Positions 24,925-37,488 of a stretch of DNA of 64,000 nt are shown one piece after another (within the stretch, counting starts at the first letter, position 1; each line of letters begins with the position of its first letter). Position numbers and translations under genes: made by a program. The stretch is from JAZGER01 sp036480335 (GTDB lineage: Bacteria; Pseudomonadota; Gammaproteobacteria; DSM-19610). The notes under the pieces were generated by a model. That model saw only the letters and a program-made list of their open reading frames with translations, was not told where the DNA came from and did no database searches. The stretch covers positions 32,184 to 96,183 of the forward strand of contig JAZGGH010000139.1 of NCBI GenBank assembly GCA_036480335.1, read 5' to 3'.

Positions 24925-27759
24925 CTAGCGCAAATTGCTGGTCTCTGATGTGGTTGTCTGGTGATGCAATGCAGGTTCCACTGCTTTTGCCATTGCCGTT
25001 TCATTTAATGTCTTGCCCAGAAAATGATTCACCTTTTCGGCAACTGTTTTCGGTTGAATCAGGGTTTCATGGTAGTTGATTGACAGGGTCTGGATCTTTC
25101 CTTCATGTTTTTCGAGCGTTTTCCTGATGTCAGTGATCTGTTTTTTATAGGTGCTAGCAAGCGTGAGGTCAGAAATATGTGCGCCTGTTTTACCTGATTG
25201 CACAAGCATTTTTTTCTGAGAATTGATGATCTCTGAGAGAGGCCTTTCCATGAAGATAATGCGGTATTGATAGCGAGTACCGAGTTGAGGTAATAATTGG
25301 GCAATGATTTTAATGCCTTTGCCTTTGGCATTATCGAGCCATTGAATGTCTTTCGCCATGCTTTTTACAGGTTCGTATTCGTAGTAGCCTTTTTGGTTAT
25401 GTGAATCAGGCCTGCGGGTATTATCCGTTAGCAAAGAAAGTCCACCGGCTTCCAGCATTTGCATCATCATCGACGTACCCGATCTTGGTAATCCCGAAAC
25501 GATAATGATTGTTTCTTCAGCCTGGATGTCTGTATCTGTTTGTAGTATGTCTTCAAAAGATATGGTGTCGGATAAGTCAGTAACTCCTTGTTCAGAAACG
25601 TCGTCGATAGAGAAGAGTGTTTGTCGATGTTTGCGAATAGTTTTGCGCGCTTCTTTGGCAAGTTGTTTGTGATGGTTTGCCATTGTCGGATTGTATAATC
25701 TGTTTTTGTAAATATACGCGAGGCGTTTGTGAGCGGCCGGAAAGAGCGGGTTCTGCTGAATTGCACGCTCTAATGCCAGGATGGCCTCCGGTATTTTTTT
25801 GCAACGATGCAGCGCAATGCCATGGAGAAAATGTGCTTTTGGATTATGAAATATCAATCCCAGTGATGTCTGTATTTCAGTAAGCGCCTGTTTGTTTTTT
25901 CGTTGTGCCAGACAGGTTTGGCACAACCCCAGGTGAGCATAAGAGTTGACAGGATCAATGGCCAGAGCCTGCTGAAAGCAGGCTTCAGCATCTTGCCAGT
26001 GTTTCAGTTTTAAATGAACATTGCCGGTGAGTTGGTGCAAGCTGGGCAGATTGTGTACCTGGACGCTTTGGGCTTTTTGTATGGTTTGCAATGCGGCTTC
26101 ATACTTGCCTTCCGCCACTTGAAGTTTAGCGGTTAACCAGCGAATAGAATCGGTATTGATGCCGGCTTTTTTTAACAGTTTCACATAGGCTTTTCGCTCG
26201 TCGGGAGAAGTATCCTGAATGGTCTTTCCTTCCGCTTCCAGTTTGTTGTTAATGGCTGCCAGCTCATTGGTGGCTTCTTCTGCATACCGTTTTTTGTTGG
26301 CGATTAATGCGGTCAATGTTGTGGCAGCTTCACTGACCAGATCCATGGATAGATAACAGTCAAATAATTTCACAGCAAATCGGCTTTCATCAGGATTATT
26401 AGACAGCAAGTCCCTGAACAAAATAGCCGCTTTATCGAATTGCTGTGCATCCATATAGTCTCTGGCTAAATTATAATTGAGTTCTCTCACTGTATTTGAT
26501 ACGACGAGCTTCTGGTCAGTATCAACAGAATCAATGTAACCAAGGTCAATGAGTTGTTGAAGCGCCTCGTGATTGTCGACAGGAGCTACATGCAGTTCGT
26601 CAGGCAGTTCGCCGGTATCACCCGATATGCTGTCCCAGGAATCAATGTATTCCGGCTCCACTGGCGTATTGAAAGCATTCAATAACGGTTTACCATCCAT
26701 GTCTCGTCCGAGTGGCAAACCCAGTAATGTGAGGACGGTTGGGGTGATATCAAGCAAGCTTGCACCAAACACCAGATCGTCATGTTTGATGCCAGGCCCA
26801 CAGGCAGCAAATATTCCAAATGGCCGGTGTTCTGATGCAGGCCCAGCAGGTTCATTGGGTAACTGTCGTGGCCGTAAGTGATCGGGATGAAAGCCATGAT
26901 CGGAGACAATGATAATGGTGGTGTCGTCTCCAGCAAGTTGCATATATGTTCCCAGCATCAGGTCATGAAACTGGTAGGCACCGTTGATGACGTCTTTATA
27001 AATTTCATAGTCAGTTTCAGAAACCCACTCCAGGCGAGGCGGGTGATAACGCATGAAGCCATGACAGAAGTGATCAATAGCATCAAAATAAACACCCATG
27101 AAATTCCAGGGTTCGAGTTGCATGATCGCTGTCGCTGCCGCATGTACTGATGCACATTCGGCGAGTAGCTTGGCGACAGTGCCGATTCTCCGATCAGTCT
27201 TCTGGTCAACTTTATGCGCTAGAGGTACAAAAGGTAAAATTTGTTCGGCCTCAAGTTCGCCTGGATGTATCCGGAGTTCGGATAGCGGTTTAATTAGCTG
27301 TGGTGGGTGAATGTCTTCATGTGATAGTGGCCAGTCAGCACCACGTTTGCCCGTAGTCTGATGGTAATGGTTGGAAACCATGACACCGTTGATTGGCTCC
27401 ACAGGGCGACTTGGCCACCAGCCGATGACGTTCGACTTAAGGCCATTCTGGTTTAGAATGTTCCAGATTGCTTTGGTTTTTCTTCCCAGTGAGGTAATCG
27501 GCCGGATTCCACCCGTTTGTGGATCTGGCTCGGTAAAACCGTGAATGCCATGTTTTCCGGCGCGTTTTCCCGTTGCGATTGAGGTCCAGAGCATTGGAGA
27601 CAATACAGGGTATAAGGTTGCCAGATTGCCCATAACGCCTCGTGATACGAGGCGTTCCAGGTTTGGCATCTTGCCTTCATCCATCAAAGGACTGATTATT
27701 TTCCAGTCTGCTGCATCCCAGCCTATAAGAAGGACTTTCTCTGTCAGTGGGGCAGACAT
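24925..27759 (-). CDS. Phosphatase-superfamily / TPR / sulfotransferase fusion protein
   Basis: 944 residues with no obvious signal peptide. Residues 1 to ~370 belong to the alkaline-phosphatase/nucleotide-pyrophosphatase superfamily: LLIGWDAADWKII, VLSPMLWTSIATGKRAGKHG (metal-ligand and Thr/Ser nucleophile region), YFDAIDHFCHGFMR and IIIVSDHGFHPDH. Residues ~420-700 are TPR-like repeats (AEACFQQALAIDPVNSYAHL). Residues ~750-944 are a sulfotransferase with the PAPS-binding loop VSGLPRSGTSMMMQ at 755-763 and a FMERPLSEIINSQ 3'-phosphate-binding region. It faces the convergent tilS. Possible role: sulfating or trimming a glycan or phospho-substrate; unproven. Confidence 0.85.
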   Translation of the reverse strand: MSAPLTEKVLLIGWDAADWKIISPLMDEGKMPNLERLVSRGVMGNLATLYPVLSPMLWTSIATGKRAGKHGIHGFTEPDPQTGGIRPITSLGRKTKAIWNILNQNGLKSNVIGWWPSRPVEPINGVMVSNHYHQTTGKRGADWPLSHEDIHPPQLIKPLSELRIHPGELEAEQILPFVPLAHKVDQKTDRRIGTVAKLLAECASVHAAATAIMQLEPWNFMGVYFDAIDHFCHGFMRYHPPRLEWVSETDYEIYKDVINGAYQFHDLMLGTYMQLAGDDTTIIIVSDHGFHPDHLRPRQLPNEPAGPASEHRPFGIFAACGPGIKHDDLVFGASLLDITPTVLTLLGLPLGRDMDGKPLLNAFNTPVEPEYIDSWDSISGDTGELPDELHVAPVDNHEALQQLIDLGYIDSVDTDQKLVVSNTVRELNYNLARDYMDAQQFDKAAILFRDLLSNNPDESRFAVKLFDCYLSMDLVSEAATTLTALIANKKRYAEEATNELAAINNKLEAEGKTIQDTSPDERKAYVKLLKKAGINTDSIRWLTAKLQVAEGKYEAALQTIQKAQSVQVHNLPSLHQLTGNVHLKLKHWQDAEACFQQALAIDPVNSYAHLGLCQTCLAQRKNKQALTEIQTSLGLIFHNPKAHFLHGIALHRCKKIPEAILALERAIQQNPLFPAAHKRLAYIYKNRLYNPTMANHHKQLAKEARKTIRKHRQTLFSIDDVSEQGVTDLSDTISFEDILQTDTDIQAEETIIIVSGLPRSGTSMMMQMLEAGGLSLLTDNTRRPDSHNQKGYYEYEPVKSMAKDIQWLDNAKGKGIKIIAQLLPQLGTRYQYRIIFMERPLSEIINSQKKMLVQSGKTGAHISDLTLASTYKKQITDIRKTLEKHEGKIQTLSINYHETLIQPKTVAEKVNHFLGKTLNETAMAKAVEPALHHQTTTSETSNLR

Positions 27760-27807
27760 AAATCAGTGCTTGTGAACTGGATTTCTACAAGCAAAGTGCA
27801 CAACACG

Positions 27808-28581
27808 CTATCGTGGAGAGATCGATGCTTTGCGTTTGGAGCGCCAGCCAGTGACGCCTAGCGCGCCAAGTCCAAGCAATGTTAATGGCAGGGCTGCGGG
27901 AAGCGGAACAGCTGAGGTTGCACCTGCCCGAATGCCAACACCTGCCGTGTTTTCAAAAGCCCATTCTTGAATGGTCACGTCGCCTGCACTCACATCCATG
28001 TTAATTCGTGCCCAACCAGCGAGTTCGTCATTGCTGGAATCCGTGAAGACAAACCCGATAATGCCGTCTTCCTGATCGTTGAAATCCTGCGCGACCAGCT
28101 CATTGCCGTTTACAAAACCATCAGGCTGATCTCGTAACAGGAAGGCACCAGCGCCATTGAGTTCATGAGGAGCGCCAATGGCATTTTCTACTAGTGTATT
28201 CGCAGGTAAATTTGCGAGCCTGGGACTGGCGGGATCAAGATTAAAGACTAGCTTGTTAGTGCCTGAGCCTTTTACTCCCATATCTGTTTGGTAAACAGTA
28301 ATAAAGCCCGCTCCGCCTGTGCCTAATCCGTAGCTGGATTGGGTTGAGAAAGTAGACTTGTCATGAAACAGAGTAAAATCAACCGTCCCATCATTATCAA
28401 TATCCCACTCAACGTCATTGCCGGTAATATTGCTCGAAAAGGAGTTTGAGGTGTCAAAGTGTGTGATAGCAGCCTGGCCAGTCGCAGGCAATATCGCCAA
28501 TGCAGATACGGATGCTGTAACCAGAGAGATTTTTTGGCTGCAAGATAACGTGGCGTGTTTACCTGGAGTTTTGTGTTCCAT
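27808..28581 (-). CDS. VPLPA-CTERM sorting-domain surface protein
   Basis: 257 residues with an N-terminal signal (SVSALAILPATGQAA), a beta-rich secreted domain with a calcium-loop-like DIDNDGTVDFTLF, and a C-terminal sorting signal: VPLPAALPLTLLGLGALG, a hydrophobic helix, then a basic tail WRSKRKAS. This tripartite tail is recognised by exosortase-type enzymes in the PEP-CTERM family. It may be anchored or released at the cell surface. It lies 49 bp downstream of nothing on its strand and is read away from the GH26-like gene. Confidence 0.82.
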   Translation of the reverse strand: MEHKTPGKHATLSCSQKISLVTASVSALAILPATGQAAITHFDTSNSFSSNITGNDVEWDIDNDGTVDFTLFHDKSTFSTQSSYGLGTGGAGFITVYQTDMGVKGSGTNKLVFNLDPASPRLANLPANTLVENAIGAPHELNGAGAFLLRDQPDGFVNGNELVAQDFNDQEDGIIGFVFTDSSNDELAGWARINMDVSAGDVTIQEWAFENTAGVGIRAGATSAVPLPAALPLTLLGLGALGVTGWRSKRKASISPR

Positions 28582-28958
28582 GATTACCGTCCTGTTTTTA
28601 TGTCAGAAAGATCTTGAATCAAGACTACCCCAGACGTTTGATTTTTGCAATTAGACTATCTAATACATAATAACGTTATATTCTAATTTTGAGACGTTCC
28701 TGGCTGGGTAGGCGTTAGCGAACAAATTTTGTGTACAACACACTGCATCTCCTGGTTTCGGCATCGGTACCAGCATGTCGGAATCATTGCGTATTCGGGA
28801 AGGTGAATGGGCGCATGTTTACTTATGTTGATTGTTTTTTAATGGTATAAATTTCAATGCTTCTCGAGTGGTTTTTAGGCTGGTTCTTTAAGCATAGATA
28901 ACTTAATTCTAGCCCCTGGATTTTTAGGGGCTAAAAAATTAATAACAAATGAGGTCAT
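28582..28958. other. Divergent intergenic region upstream of two surface-protein genes
   Basis: No coding sequence is supported. The region should hold promoters for the VPLPA-CTERM gene (minus strand) and the GH26-like gene (plus strand). It is AT-rich near both gene starts and contains the hairpin annotated at 28910-28933. No clear -35/-10 pair could be fixed by eye. Confidence 0.5.
28910..28933 (+). promoter_or_regulatory. Hairpin in leader of GH26-like gene
   Basis: Perfect 8-bp stem TAGCCCCT / AGGGGCTA around an 8-base loop GGATTTTT, extended outward by TTAATT / AATTAA with a bulge. It ends 17 bases before the GAGG ribosome-binding site of the gene at 28959. The A-run after the stem argues against a plus-strand terminator; it could be a 5'-UTR structure or a protein site. 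Confidence 0.4.
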
Positions 28959-31007
28959 ATGAAAAATTTTAATCCATTGAAATATATGCTATGCCTGTCA
29001 ACACTATTATGGAGTACGACAGGTTTTTCAGATGTGAAATTACTGCCCCCTGCAGGCAATAAAATCTATTTTTCTGCTAATCCGGGATTCGTCAACGAAG
29101 ATCAGATCGTAAAACAAAAAATAACGGAATTTAACAACAAAGCCGGTAAAAAAATTGTCTGGGCATATTTTTCAAATCACTGGGTTAATGGTATTCATTA
29201 TCCTGCGACGGGTATTCAGAAAATTATTGATACAGGGACAATCCCTTTTGTCAGGATGATGCCTGCTAAATTCATAAACTATGATGTGTGTGAGCAAATA
29301 TTGTCACCGGCTTATAACGAAGCAAATTTGCGCAAATGCGATGCTCTGAAGTTGCCGGGTACTGTTTATACTCTGAAAAAAATAGTTAGTGGTGACTTTG
29401 ATCGCGAGCTGGAAAAATGGGCCGATGATGCAAAGGCCCAATATAATCGGGACCCCAAAAAAACACCTCTGCTGATTGATTTCGGGCCTGAGATGAATGG
29501 TTACTGGTTTGCCTGGGGAGGCGCGCATCAAAGTCCACAGGATTTCAAGAATGCCTACAGGCACATTATTGATCTATTCAAGCGTCGTGGTGTAAAGCAT
29601 GTGACCTGGTTTTTCCACCCGGATTTGTCAGTTAGCCATCTTCACCGAGCCTATTTTGATCCGAAGTTATATTATCCGGGTGATGATTACATTGACTGGA
29701 TCGGTTTCAGTCTTTATGGCGCACAATCAATCCATGATGGCTGGAAAAATTTCAGCGATGCCCTGAATACAAATTACAATCGATTTTCGACAATCAGTGC
29801 GACTAAACCATTGGCAATTCTGGAATATGCGGTCACCGATTTTCATGCTGATGGAACAAAATCTGACTGGCTCCGAAAAACATTCTCCAAATTTCGTACT
29901 GAAGGCCGCCTCAAGGCCGTTTCATACTGGAATGAAAAGGCGATCAATTGGCCGGGATCGCATCTGGAGATTGATTCCTCCCCAACGAGTTTGAGAATAT
30001 TCCGTAATCTGGCTGCAAATCCTCAATTTGTATCAAAACCCGTTTTAGGTGGAGCAGGCGGTGGAGGTGGGAATGTCTTTGCAGGTATTTCCCCGACAGG
30101 CCAGGTATCTGACTCGATCCAGTTTATCTGGAACGCAAAAGCGGGAACAGTGAATTATGAACTTGTTTATGGCCGGGGTAATCAGACGCCGGTGGCTATT
30201 GATTTACTGCCGTCAGATCTCGGTTGTGCGGGGTCAGCAACCTGTACTTATGCGTTGCCTTCAGCTCTGGCTGATGGGCAGGGTTATTACTGGTATGTCG
30301 CAGCCTATGATTCAGCCTGGAACCTGCTCGGAAAAATAGACAGACTTAATTTTTCTGTCTCTTCGTCATCGCCTGCAGGCAGTGGCATATTGGGTGATTA
30401 TGTCTGGTCTGATCAGAATGGCAATGGCAGGCAGGACAGTACCGAGTCAGGTCTGGCGAATGTCACCATCCATCTGCAAACCTGTGATGGCAGCCCCCTG
30501 ACTTCCATAACTTCTGCTAACAATGGTGCTTATGCTTTCAGCAATCTTGCGCCAGGGCGTTATCAGATGCAGTTTGTATTGCCAGCAGGGCATAGCTTTA
30601 GCTCGGAAAAAGCGGCTGGAAATTATCGTCTGGATAGTAATGCTAATGTCAGTACGGGTCTTAGCCCCTGCTATTCCGTTGCAAAAGGACAAAAACGAAA
30701 GGCTGTAGATGTAGGCATGGTGCCTGGAAGCGATACAGCAGATAACATTACGTTGAAGAACGCGATTTACTTCAGAAGCAGCAGAAAATTGTGGATCAGG
30801 GCGGTATCGGATGCGACACCCGCCGGTTCATCAGGTATCACGGTCTCAATGAAGATCAATGGTGTTGAAACCCGTCTCGGACAGATTGGTTGGAAAGCCG
30901 CAAAAGGTGTTTACCAGCAAGTATTTCTGAATGTCGCACAACCGGATTCAATTATCCTGCGCAGTGGTCAGGGTGGGGTAGTCAGTGGATCGGTTATCAT
31001 TAAATGA
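28959..31007 (+). CDS. Secreted GH26-like glycoside hydrolase with SdrD-B-like domain
   Basis: 682 residues with a signal peptide ending near TGFSD. The catalytic part (about 30-350) resembles GH26 beta-mannanases: acid/base candidate E178 in DFGPEMNGYWFAWGG and nucleophile candidate E289 in LAILEYAVTDF, with HVTWFFHP and DYIDWIGFSLYG. A Gly-rich hinge leads to a fibronectin/Ig-like module (about 370-460). An SdrD-B-like domain follows (GDYVWSDQNGNGRQDSTESG), with a calcium-binding loop, and a ~90-residue C-terminal beta domain. GAGG precedes the ATG. It probably acts on an extracellular beta-glycan; substrate unknown. Confidence 0.8.
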   Translation: MKNFNPLKYMLCLSTLLWSTTGFSDVKLLPPAGNKIYFSANPGFVNEDQIVKQKITEFNNKAGKKIVWAYFSNHWVNGIHYPATGIQKIIDTGTIPFVRMMPAKFINYDVCEQILSPAYNEANLRKCDALKLPGTVYTLKKIVSGDFDRELEKWADDAKAQYNRDPKKTPLLIDFGPEMNGYWFAWGGAHQSPQDFKNAYRHIIDLFKRRGVKHVTWFFHPDLSVSHLHRAYFDPKLYYPGDDYIDWIGFSLYGAQSIHDGWKNFSDALNTNYNRFSTISATKPLAILEYAVTDFHADGTKSDWLRKTFSKFRTEGRLKAVSYWNEKAINWPGSHLEIDSSPTSLRIFRNLAANPQFVSKPVLGGAGGGGGNVFAGISPTGQVSDSIQFIWNAKAGTVNYELVYGRGNQTPVAIDLLPSDLGCAGSATCTYALPSALADGQGYYWYVAAYDSAWNLLGKIDRLNFSVSSSSPAGSGILGDYVWSDQNGNGRQDSTESGLANVTIHLQTCDGSPLTSITSANNGAYAFSNLAPGRYQMQFVLPAGHSFSSEKAAGNYRLDSNANVSTGLSPCYSVAKGQKRKAVDVGMVPGSDTADNITLKNAIYFRSSRKLWIRAVSDATPAGSSGITVSMKINGVETRLGQIGWKAAKGVYQQVFLNVAQPDSIILRSGQGGVVSGSVIIK

Positions 31008-31058
31008 TATCCGCTATAAGAATCAATACCTGTATATACACAAACTAAGGAAATAGAA

Positions 31059-31865
31059 ATGCACACCAAAACTCTACTCAAACTGGCTAGCTCAGCACTG
31101 GTCATGCTGGTATTCAACCCGGTACAGGCTGACCTCTATCGCTACACAATGTCGGGTCAATTCAACTTCGACTATGGTGACCCATATAGTTTAGAAGAGG
31201 AAGTTATATCCGTATACGATCCTCAAACCGGCGAGGACATAGAAGACCATGCTTATTATGTAAGTTATGGCAGTGATGCAAATTTGGGTGAATTTACACT
31301 CACTTTTACGTTGGATGACAGCATAGCTGCGGATAATAGCGCCGCAACACGTTTTCCTAACGCGATTACGGACATGGAAATCTCTCTCGAAAGAACCTAC
31401 AGCAGTGAACGGACCATATCCTTTAATCCTTTGACAGCACACCAATTTAACAATCCATCGAATGATCGATTATACATATCTGCCGAAAGCTTTTTTGGTG
31501 GTGGTGACATATCGGGAGCCCATCCCAGCTTGACTGTTAATAATGATAGTGGTTATCCGGCTAACCTTCCTTTATCGTCCGCAAGTGTCACTCTGCAAGA
31601 CTATGGTAACAGTCTGCTTAGCGATACGTATTCCGGGCTTGTGGCCTTTGAAGATGAATTTTCTCAATCGGGTGACTGGGCGCTCATTACCCTGGACTGG
31701 GACTATTTTCATCCCTACGAAACAAACGTCTCTATCCGCACGGAGGCGGCTATTACCAGTATCCAACGCACAGCAGTCGTTCCACTGCCGGCTGCTGTCT
31801 GGCTCTTTGCATCCGGACTGATGGGATTGATTGGCTTGTCTCGGCATAAGAAGATTTATAATTAA
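31059..31865 (+). CDS. VPLPA-CTERM sorting-domain surface protein
   Basis: 268 residues. Signal peptide ASSALVMLVFNPVQA, a beta-rich domain with no recognised family, and a C-terminal sorting signal VVPLPAAVWLFASGLMGLIG followed by the basic tail SRHKKIYN. AAGGA lies 9 bases before the ATG. It is 51 bp downstream of the GH26-like gene on the same strand, so the two may be co-transcribed and act together at the surface. Confidence 0.82.
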   Translation: MHTKTLLKLASSALVMLVFNPVQADLYRYTMSGQFNFDYGDPYSLEEEVISVYDPQTGEDIEDHAYYVSYGSDANLGEFTLTFTLDDSIAADNSAATRFPNAITDMEISLERTYSSERTISFNPLTAHQFNNPSNDRLYISAESFFGGGDISGAHPSLTVNNDSGYPANLPLSSASVTLQDYGNSLLSDTYSGLVAFEDEFSQSGDWALITLDWDYFHPYETNVSIRTEAAITSIQRTAVVPLPAAVWLFASGLMGLIGLSRHKKIYN

Positions 31866-33809
<1,944 letters not shown>

Positions 33810-33843
33810 TCCCCAGTTTGAAATGTATTATTAAGGATTTAAT

Positions 33844-34680
33844 ATGAAATTATGCGGGTTTGAGGTTGGTTTGGAATCACCTTTTTTTCTGATAGCAGGG
33901 CCTTGCGTCATTGAATCAGAAGCCATGGCGATGGAAACATCGACTCAGTTAAAAGCGATTACCGCTGAGTTGGGTATTCCCTTTATTTACAAGTCTTCAT
34001 TTGACAAGGCGAACCGTTCCTCTGCCAGTAGTTTTCGCGGGCCGGGAATAGAAGAGGGTTTGCGGATTTTACAAAAAGTGAAAGATGAAGTGGGTGTGCC
34101 GGTATTAACGGACGTACATGAAGACACGCCGCTGGATGAAGTGGCCAGTGTGGTTGACGTGCTGCAAACCCCGGCCTTTTTATGCCGACAGACCAATTTT
34201 ATCCAGAATGTGGCGCGTCAGGGCAAACCGGTCAATATCAAGAAAGGCCAGTTTCTCGCGCCCTGGGATATGGGCAATGTGGTCGACAAGGCACGCGCTG
34301 CAGGTAATGATCAGATTATGGTGTGTGAGCGCGGTGCATCGTTCGGTTATAACAATCTGGTATCAGACATGCGTTCTGTGGCAGCAATGCGGGCAACCGG
34401 TGCGCCAGTGGTATTTGATGCCACGCATTCCGTGCAGTTACCGGGTGGTCAGGGCAATGTTTCAGGTGGGCAGCGTGAGTTTGTACCCGTGCTGGCAAGA
34501 GCGGCTATGGCTGCGGGTATTTCGGGTATCTTTATGGAAACACATCCAACCCCAGAAACCGCATTGAGCGATGGACCAAATGCCTGGCCGCTGTCACAGA
34601 TGAAAGCGCTGCTGGCAACACTTAAGGCGATTGATGAAACAGTGAAAGCAGAGCCTTTCGCTGAATCTTCTTTACTATAA
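33844..34680 (+). CDS. kdsA: 3-deoxy-8-phosphooctulonate synthase KdsA
   Basis: Condenses arabinose 5-phosphate with PEP to make KDO 8-phosphate for lipopolysaccharide. 278 residues. Visible motifs include [49 protein letters not shown] and [12 protein letters not shown]. It sits between pyrG and eno as in E. coli relatives, with AAGGA before the ATG. A KDO pathway confirms a Gram-negative outer membrane. Confidence 0.98.
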   Translation: MKLCGFEVGLESPFFLIAGPCVIESEAMAMETSTQLKAITAELGIPFIYKSSFDKANRSSASSFRGPGIEEGLRILQKVKDEVGVPVLTDVHEDTPLDEVASVVDVLQTPAFLCRQTNFIQNVARQGKPVNIKKGQFLAPWDMGNVVDKARAAGNDQIMVCERGASFGYNNLVSDMRSVAAMRATGAPVVFDATHSVQLPGGQGNVSGGQREFVPVLARAAMAAGISGIFMETHPTPETALSDGPNAWPLSQMKALLATLKAIDETVKAEPFAESSLL

Positions 34681-34711
34681 ACCTGGCTGAATTATTCAAA
34701 ATATTTTTTAA

Positions 34712-36007
<1,296 letters not shown>

Positions 36008-36012
36008 GAGCT

Positions 36013-36300
36013 ATGCCTGTTGCTGCTGTCCGTGCATGGATCATTCTGTTACTGGGATTGTTGCTGATCTTCCAGTACCGACTGTGGGTGGGTGACGGCA
36101 GCTTTGCAGAAGTCTGGCAGTTGAAGCAGCAGATTGATATTCAAAAAGAAGCTAACGACACACAGCAGGAACAAAACCAGGCCTTGCAGGCTGAAGTGCT
36201 GGATTTAAAGCAGGGGCAAGCGGCAATTGAAGAACGCGCCAGGGAAGAGCTGGGTATGATTCGGGATGATGAAACCTTTTACCAGATCATTGAACCCTGA
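36013..36300 (+). CDS. ftsB: Cell division protein FtsB
   Basis: Small bitopic divisome protein, 95 residues: one membrane helix near the N-terminus (WIILLLGLLLIFQYRLWVG), then a coiled coil (about 32-75) ending in the conserved EERAREELGMIRDDETFYQ stretch. It pairs with FtsL and FtsQ at the septum. It overlaps the ispD start by 35 bp, and the eno-ftsB-ispD order is typical. Confidence 0.95.
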   Translation: MPVAAVRAWIILLLGLLLIFQYRLWVGDGSFAEVWQLKQQIDIQKEANDTQQEQNQALQAEVLDLKQGQAAIEERAREELGMIRDDETFYQIIEP

Positions 36301-37018
36301 ACCGCACACTATCTGGGCAGTCATCCCTGCTGCGGGTATTGGTAGCCGTATGCAGGCCGATGTGCCCAAGCAATATCTGACTATCCGCGGCAGATCCATC
36401 CTTGCTCGCAGCATCGACAGTCTACATGCCGTTTCAGCCATTACCGGCGTTGTGCTGGTGGGAGAGCCATCGCAATGGCCAGATGATGTCTCAGATGCAC
36501 TGAATGGTAAGCCCTGGATGACAACGGTGGGTGGTGTTGAACGCTGCCATTCGGTGCTCAACGGTTTACGCTATCTTTCTGAACAACTTGACGATCCTGC
36601 GCAGTTGAGCGTATTAGTGCATGATGCGGCGCGGCCCTGTGTGCGGGTTGATGATATTTTACGACTGATAGACGCTGTCGGTGATCAGGCTGATGGAGGC
36701 ATCCTTGGTGTGCCGGTATCGGATACGCTTAAACAGTCTGCACAGGCCGGAAATGATAAAAAAATCATTGGAAAAACCATTGACCGATCTGTCTTATGGC
36801 AAGCACAAACACCACAGTTTTTTAAATTAGTTTTATTAGCCGATGCCCTTGAAGCAGCACTGCAGCAAGATAAGCAGGTGACGGATGAGGCTTCAGCGAT
36901 GGAGCTGGCTGGATATCATCCGCAGCTCGTTGAGGGGCATGCGGATAATATCAAAATCACCCGGCCGGAAGATCTGGCAATGGCGGAATTTTTTCTACAG
37001 CAGCAGGGGCGTTTATGA
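36266..37018 (+). CDS. ispD: 2-C-methyl-D-erythritol 4-phosphate cytidylyltransferase IspD
   Basis: Third step of the MEP isoprenoid pathway. 250 residues. The nucleotide-binding start is WAVIPAAGIGSRMQADVPKQYL, then VLVHDAARPCV, ILGVPVSDTLKQ, WQAQTPQFF and ITRPEDLAMAE. ATG 36266 lies inside ftsB; no other start precedes the conserved region, so the 35-bp overlap is likely real. Its stop overlaps ispF as ATGA. Confidence 0.96.
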   Translation: MMKPFTRSLNPEPHTIWAVIPAAGIGSRMQADVPKQYLTIRGRSILARSIDSLHAVSAITGVVLVGEPSQWPDDVSDALNGKPWMTTVGGVERCHSVLNGLRYLSEQLDDPAQLSVLVHDAARPCVRVDDILRLIDAVGDQADGGILGVPVSDTLKQSAQAGNDKKIIGKTIDRSVLWQAQTPQFFKLVLLADALEAALQQDKQVTDEASAMELAGYHPQLVEGHADNIKITRPEDLAMAEFFLQQQGRL

Positions 37019-37488
37019 GAGTCGGACAGGGCATTGATGTACATGCATTTGCAGCAGGTGACCATGTCATGCTGGCCGGTGTGCGTATCCCGTATACGAA
37101 AGGTCTGATTGCGCACTCTGATGGCGATGTATTGCTGCATGCTTTGTGTGATGCATTGCTGGGTGCTGCCGGTCTGGGTGATATTGGCCGACATTTTCCG
37201 GATAGTGATGTGCGCTATAAAAATATCGATAGCCGAAAGTTGTTACGCGCCAGCTACCAGAAGGTCTGTGATCAATCGCTGCGATTGGTGAATGCCGATC
37301 TGACCGTTGTTGCCCAGGCACCGCGACTGGCGGATCACGTCGAATCGATGTGCCAGTGTGTTGCTGATGATCTGGGCGTTGACAGAGCGCTCATTAATAT
37401 CAAGGCAACGACAACAGAGCATTTGGGTTTTACCGGCCGGGAAGAGGGCATCGCGGCCTTTGCTGTTGTGTTGCTGGATAGTGAGTAA
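37015..37488 (+). CDS. ispF: 2-C-methyl-D-erythritol 2,4-cyclodiphosphate synthase IspF
   Basis: MEP pathway cyclase, 157 residues. Metal ligands D8 and H10 lie in GQGIDVHAF, and H42 in LIAHSDGDVLLHALCDALLG; the HFPDSD and GFTGREEGIAA motifs are also present. It is translationally coupled to ispD and overlaps the truD start by 8 bases. Confidence 0.97.
   Translation: MRVGQGIDVHAFAAGDHVMLAGVRIPYTKGLIAHSDGDVLLHALCDALLGAAGLGDIGRHFPDSDVRYKNIDSRKLLRASYQKVCDQSLRLVNADLTVVAQAPRLADHVESMCQCVADDLGVDRALINIKATTTEHLGFTGREEGIAAFAVVLLDSE

Noticed and set aside
37307..37480. Upstream extension of truD
   Set aside because: The 58 extra residues only re-read ispF in another frame; GTG 37481 gives the normal TruD length.
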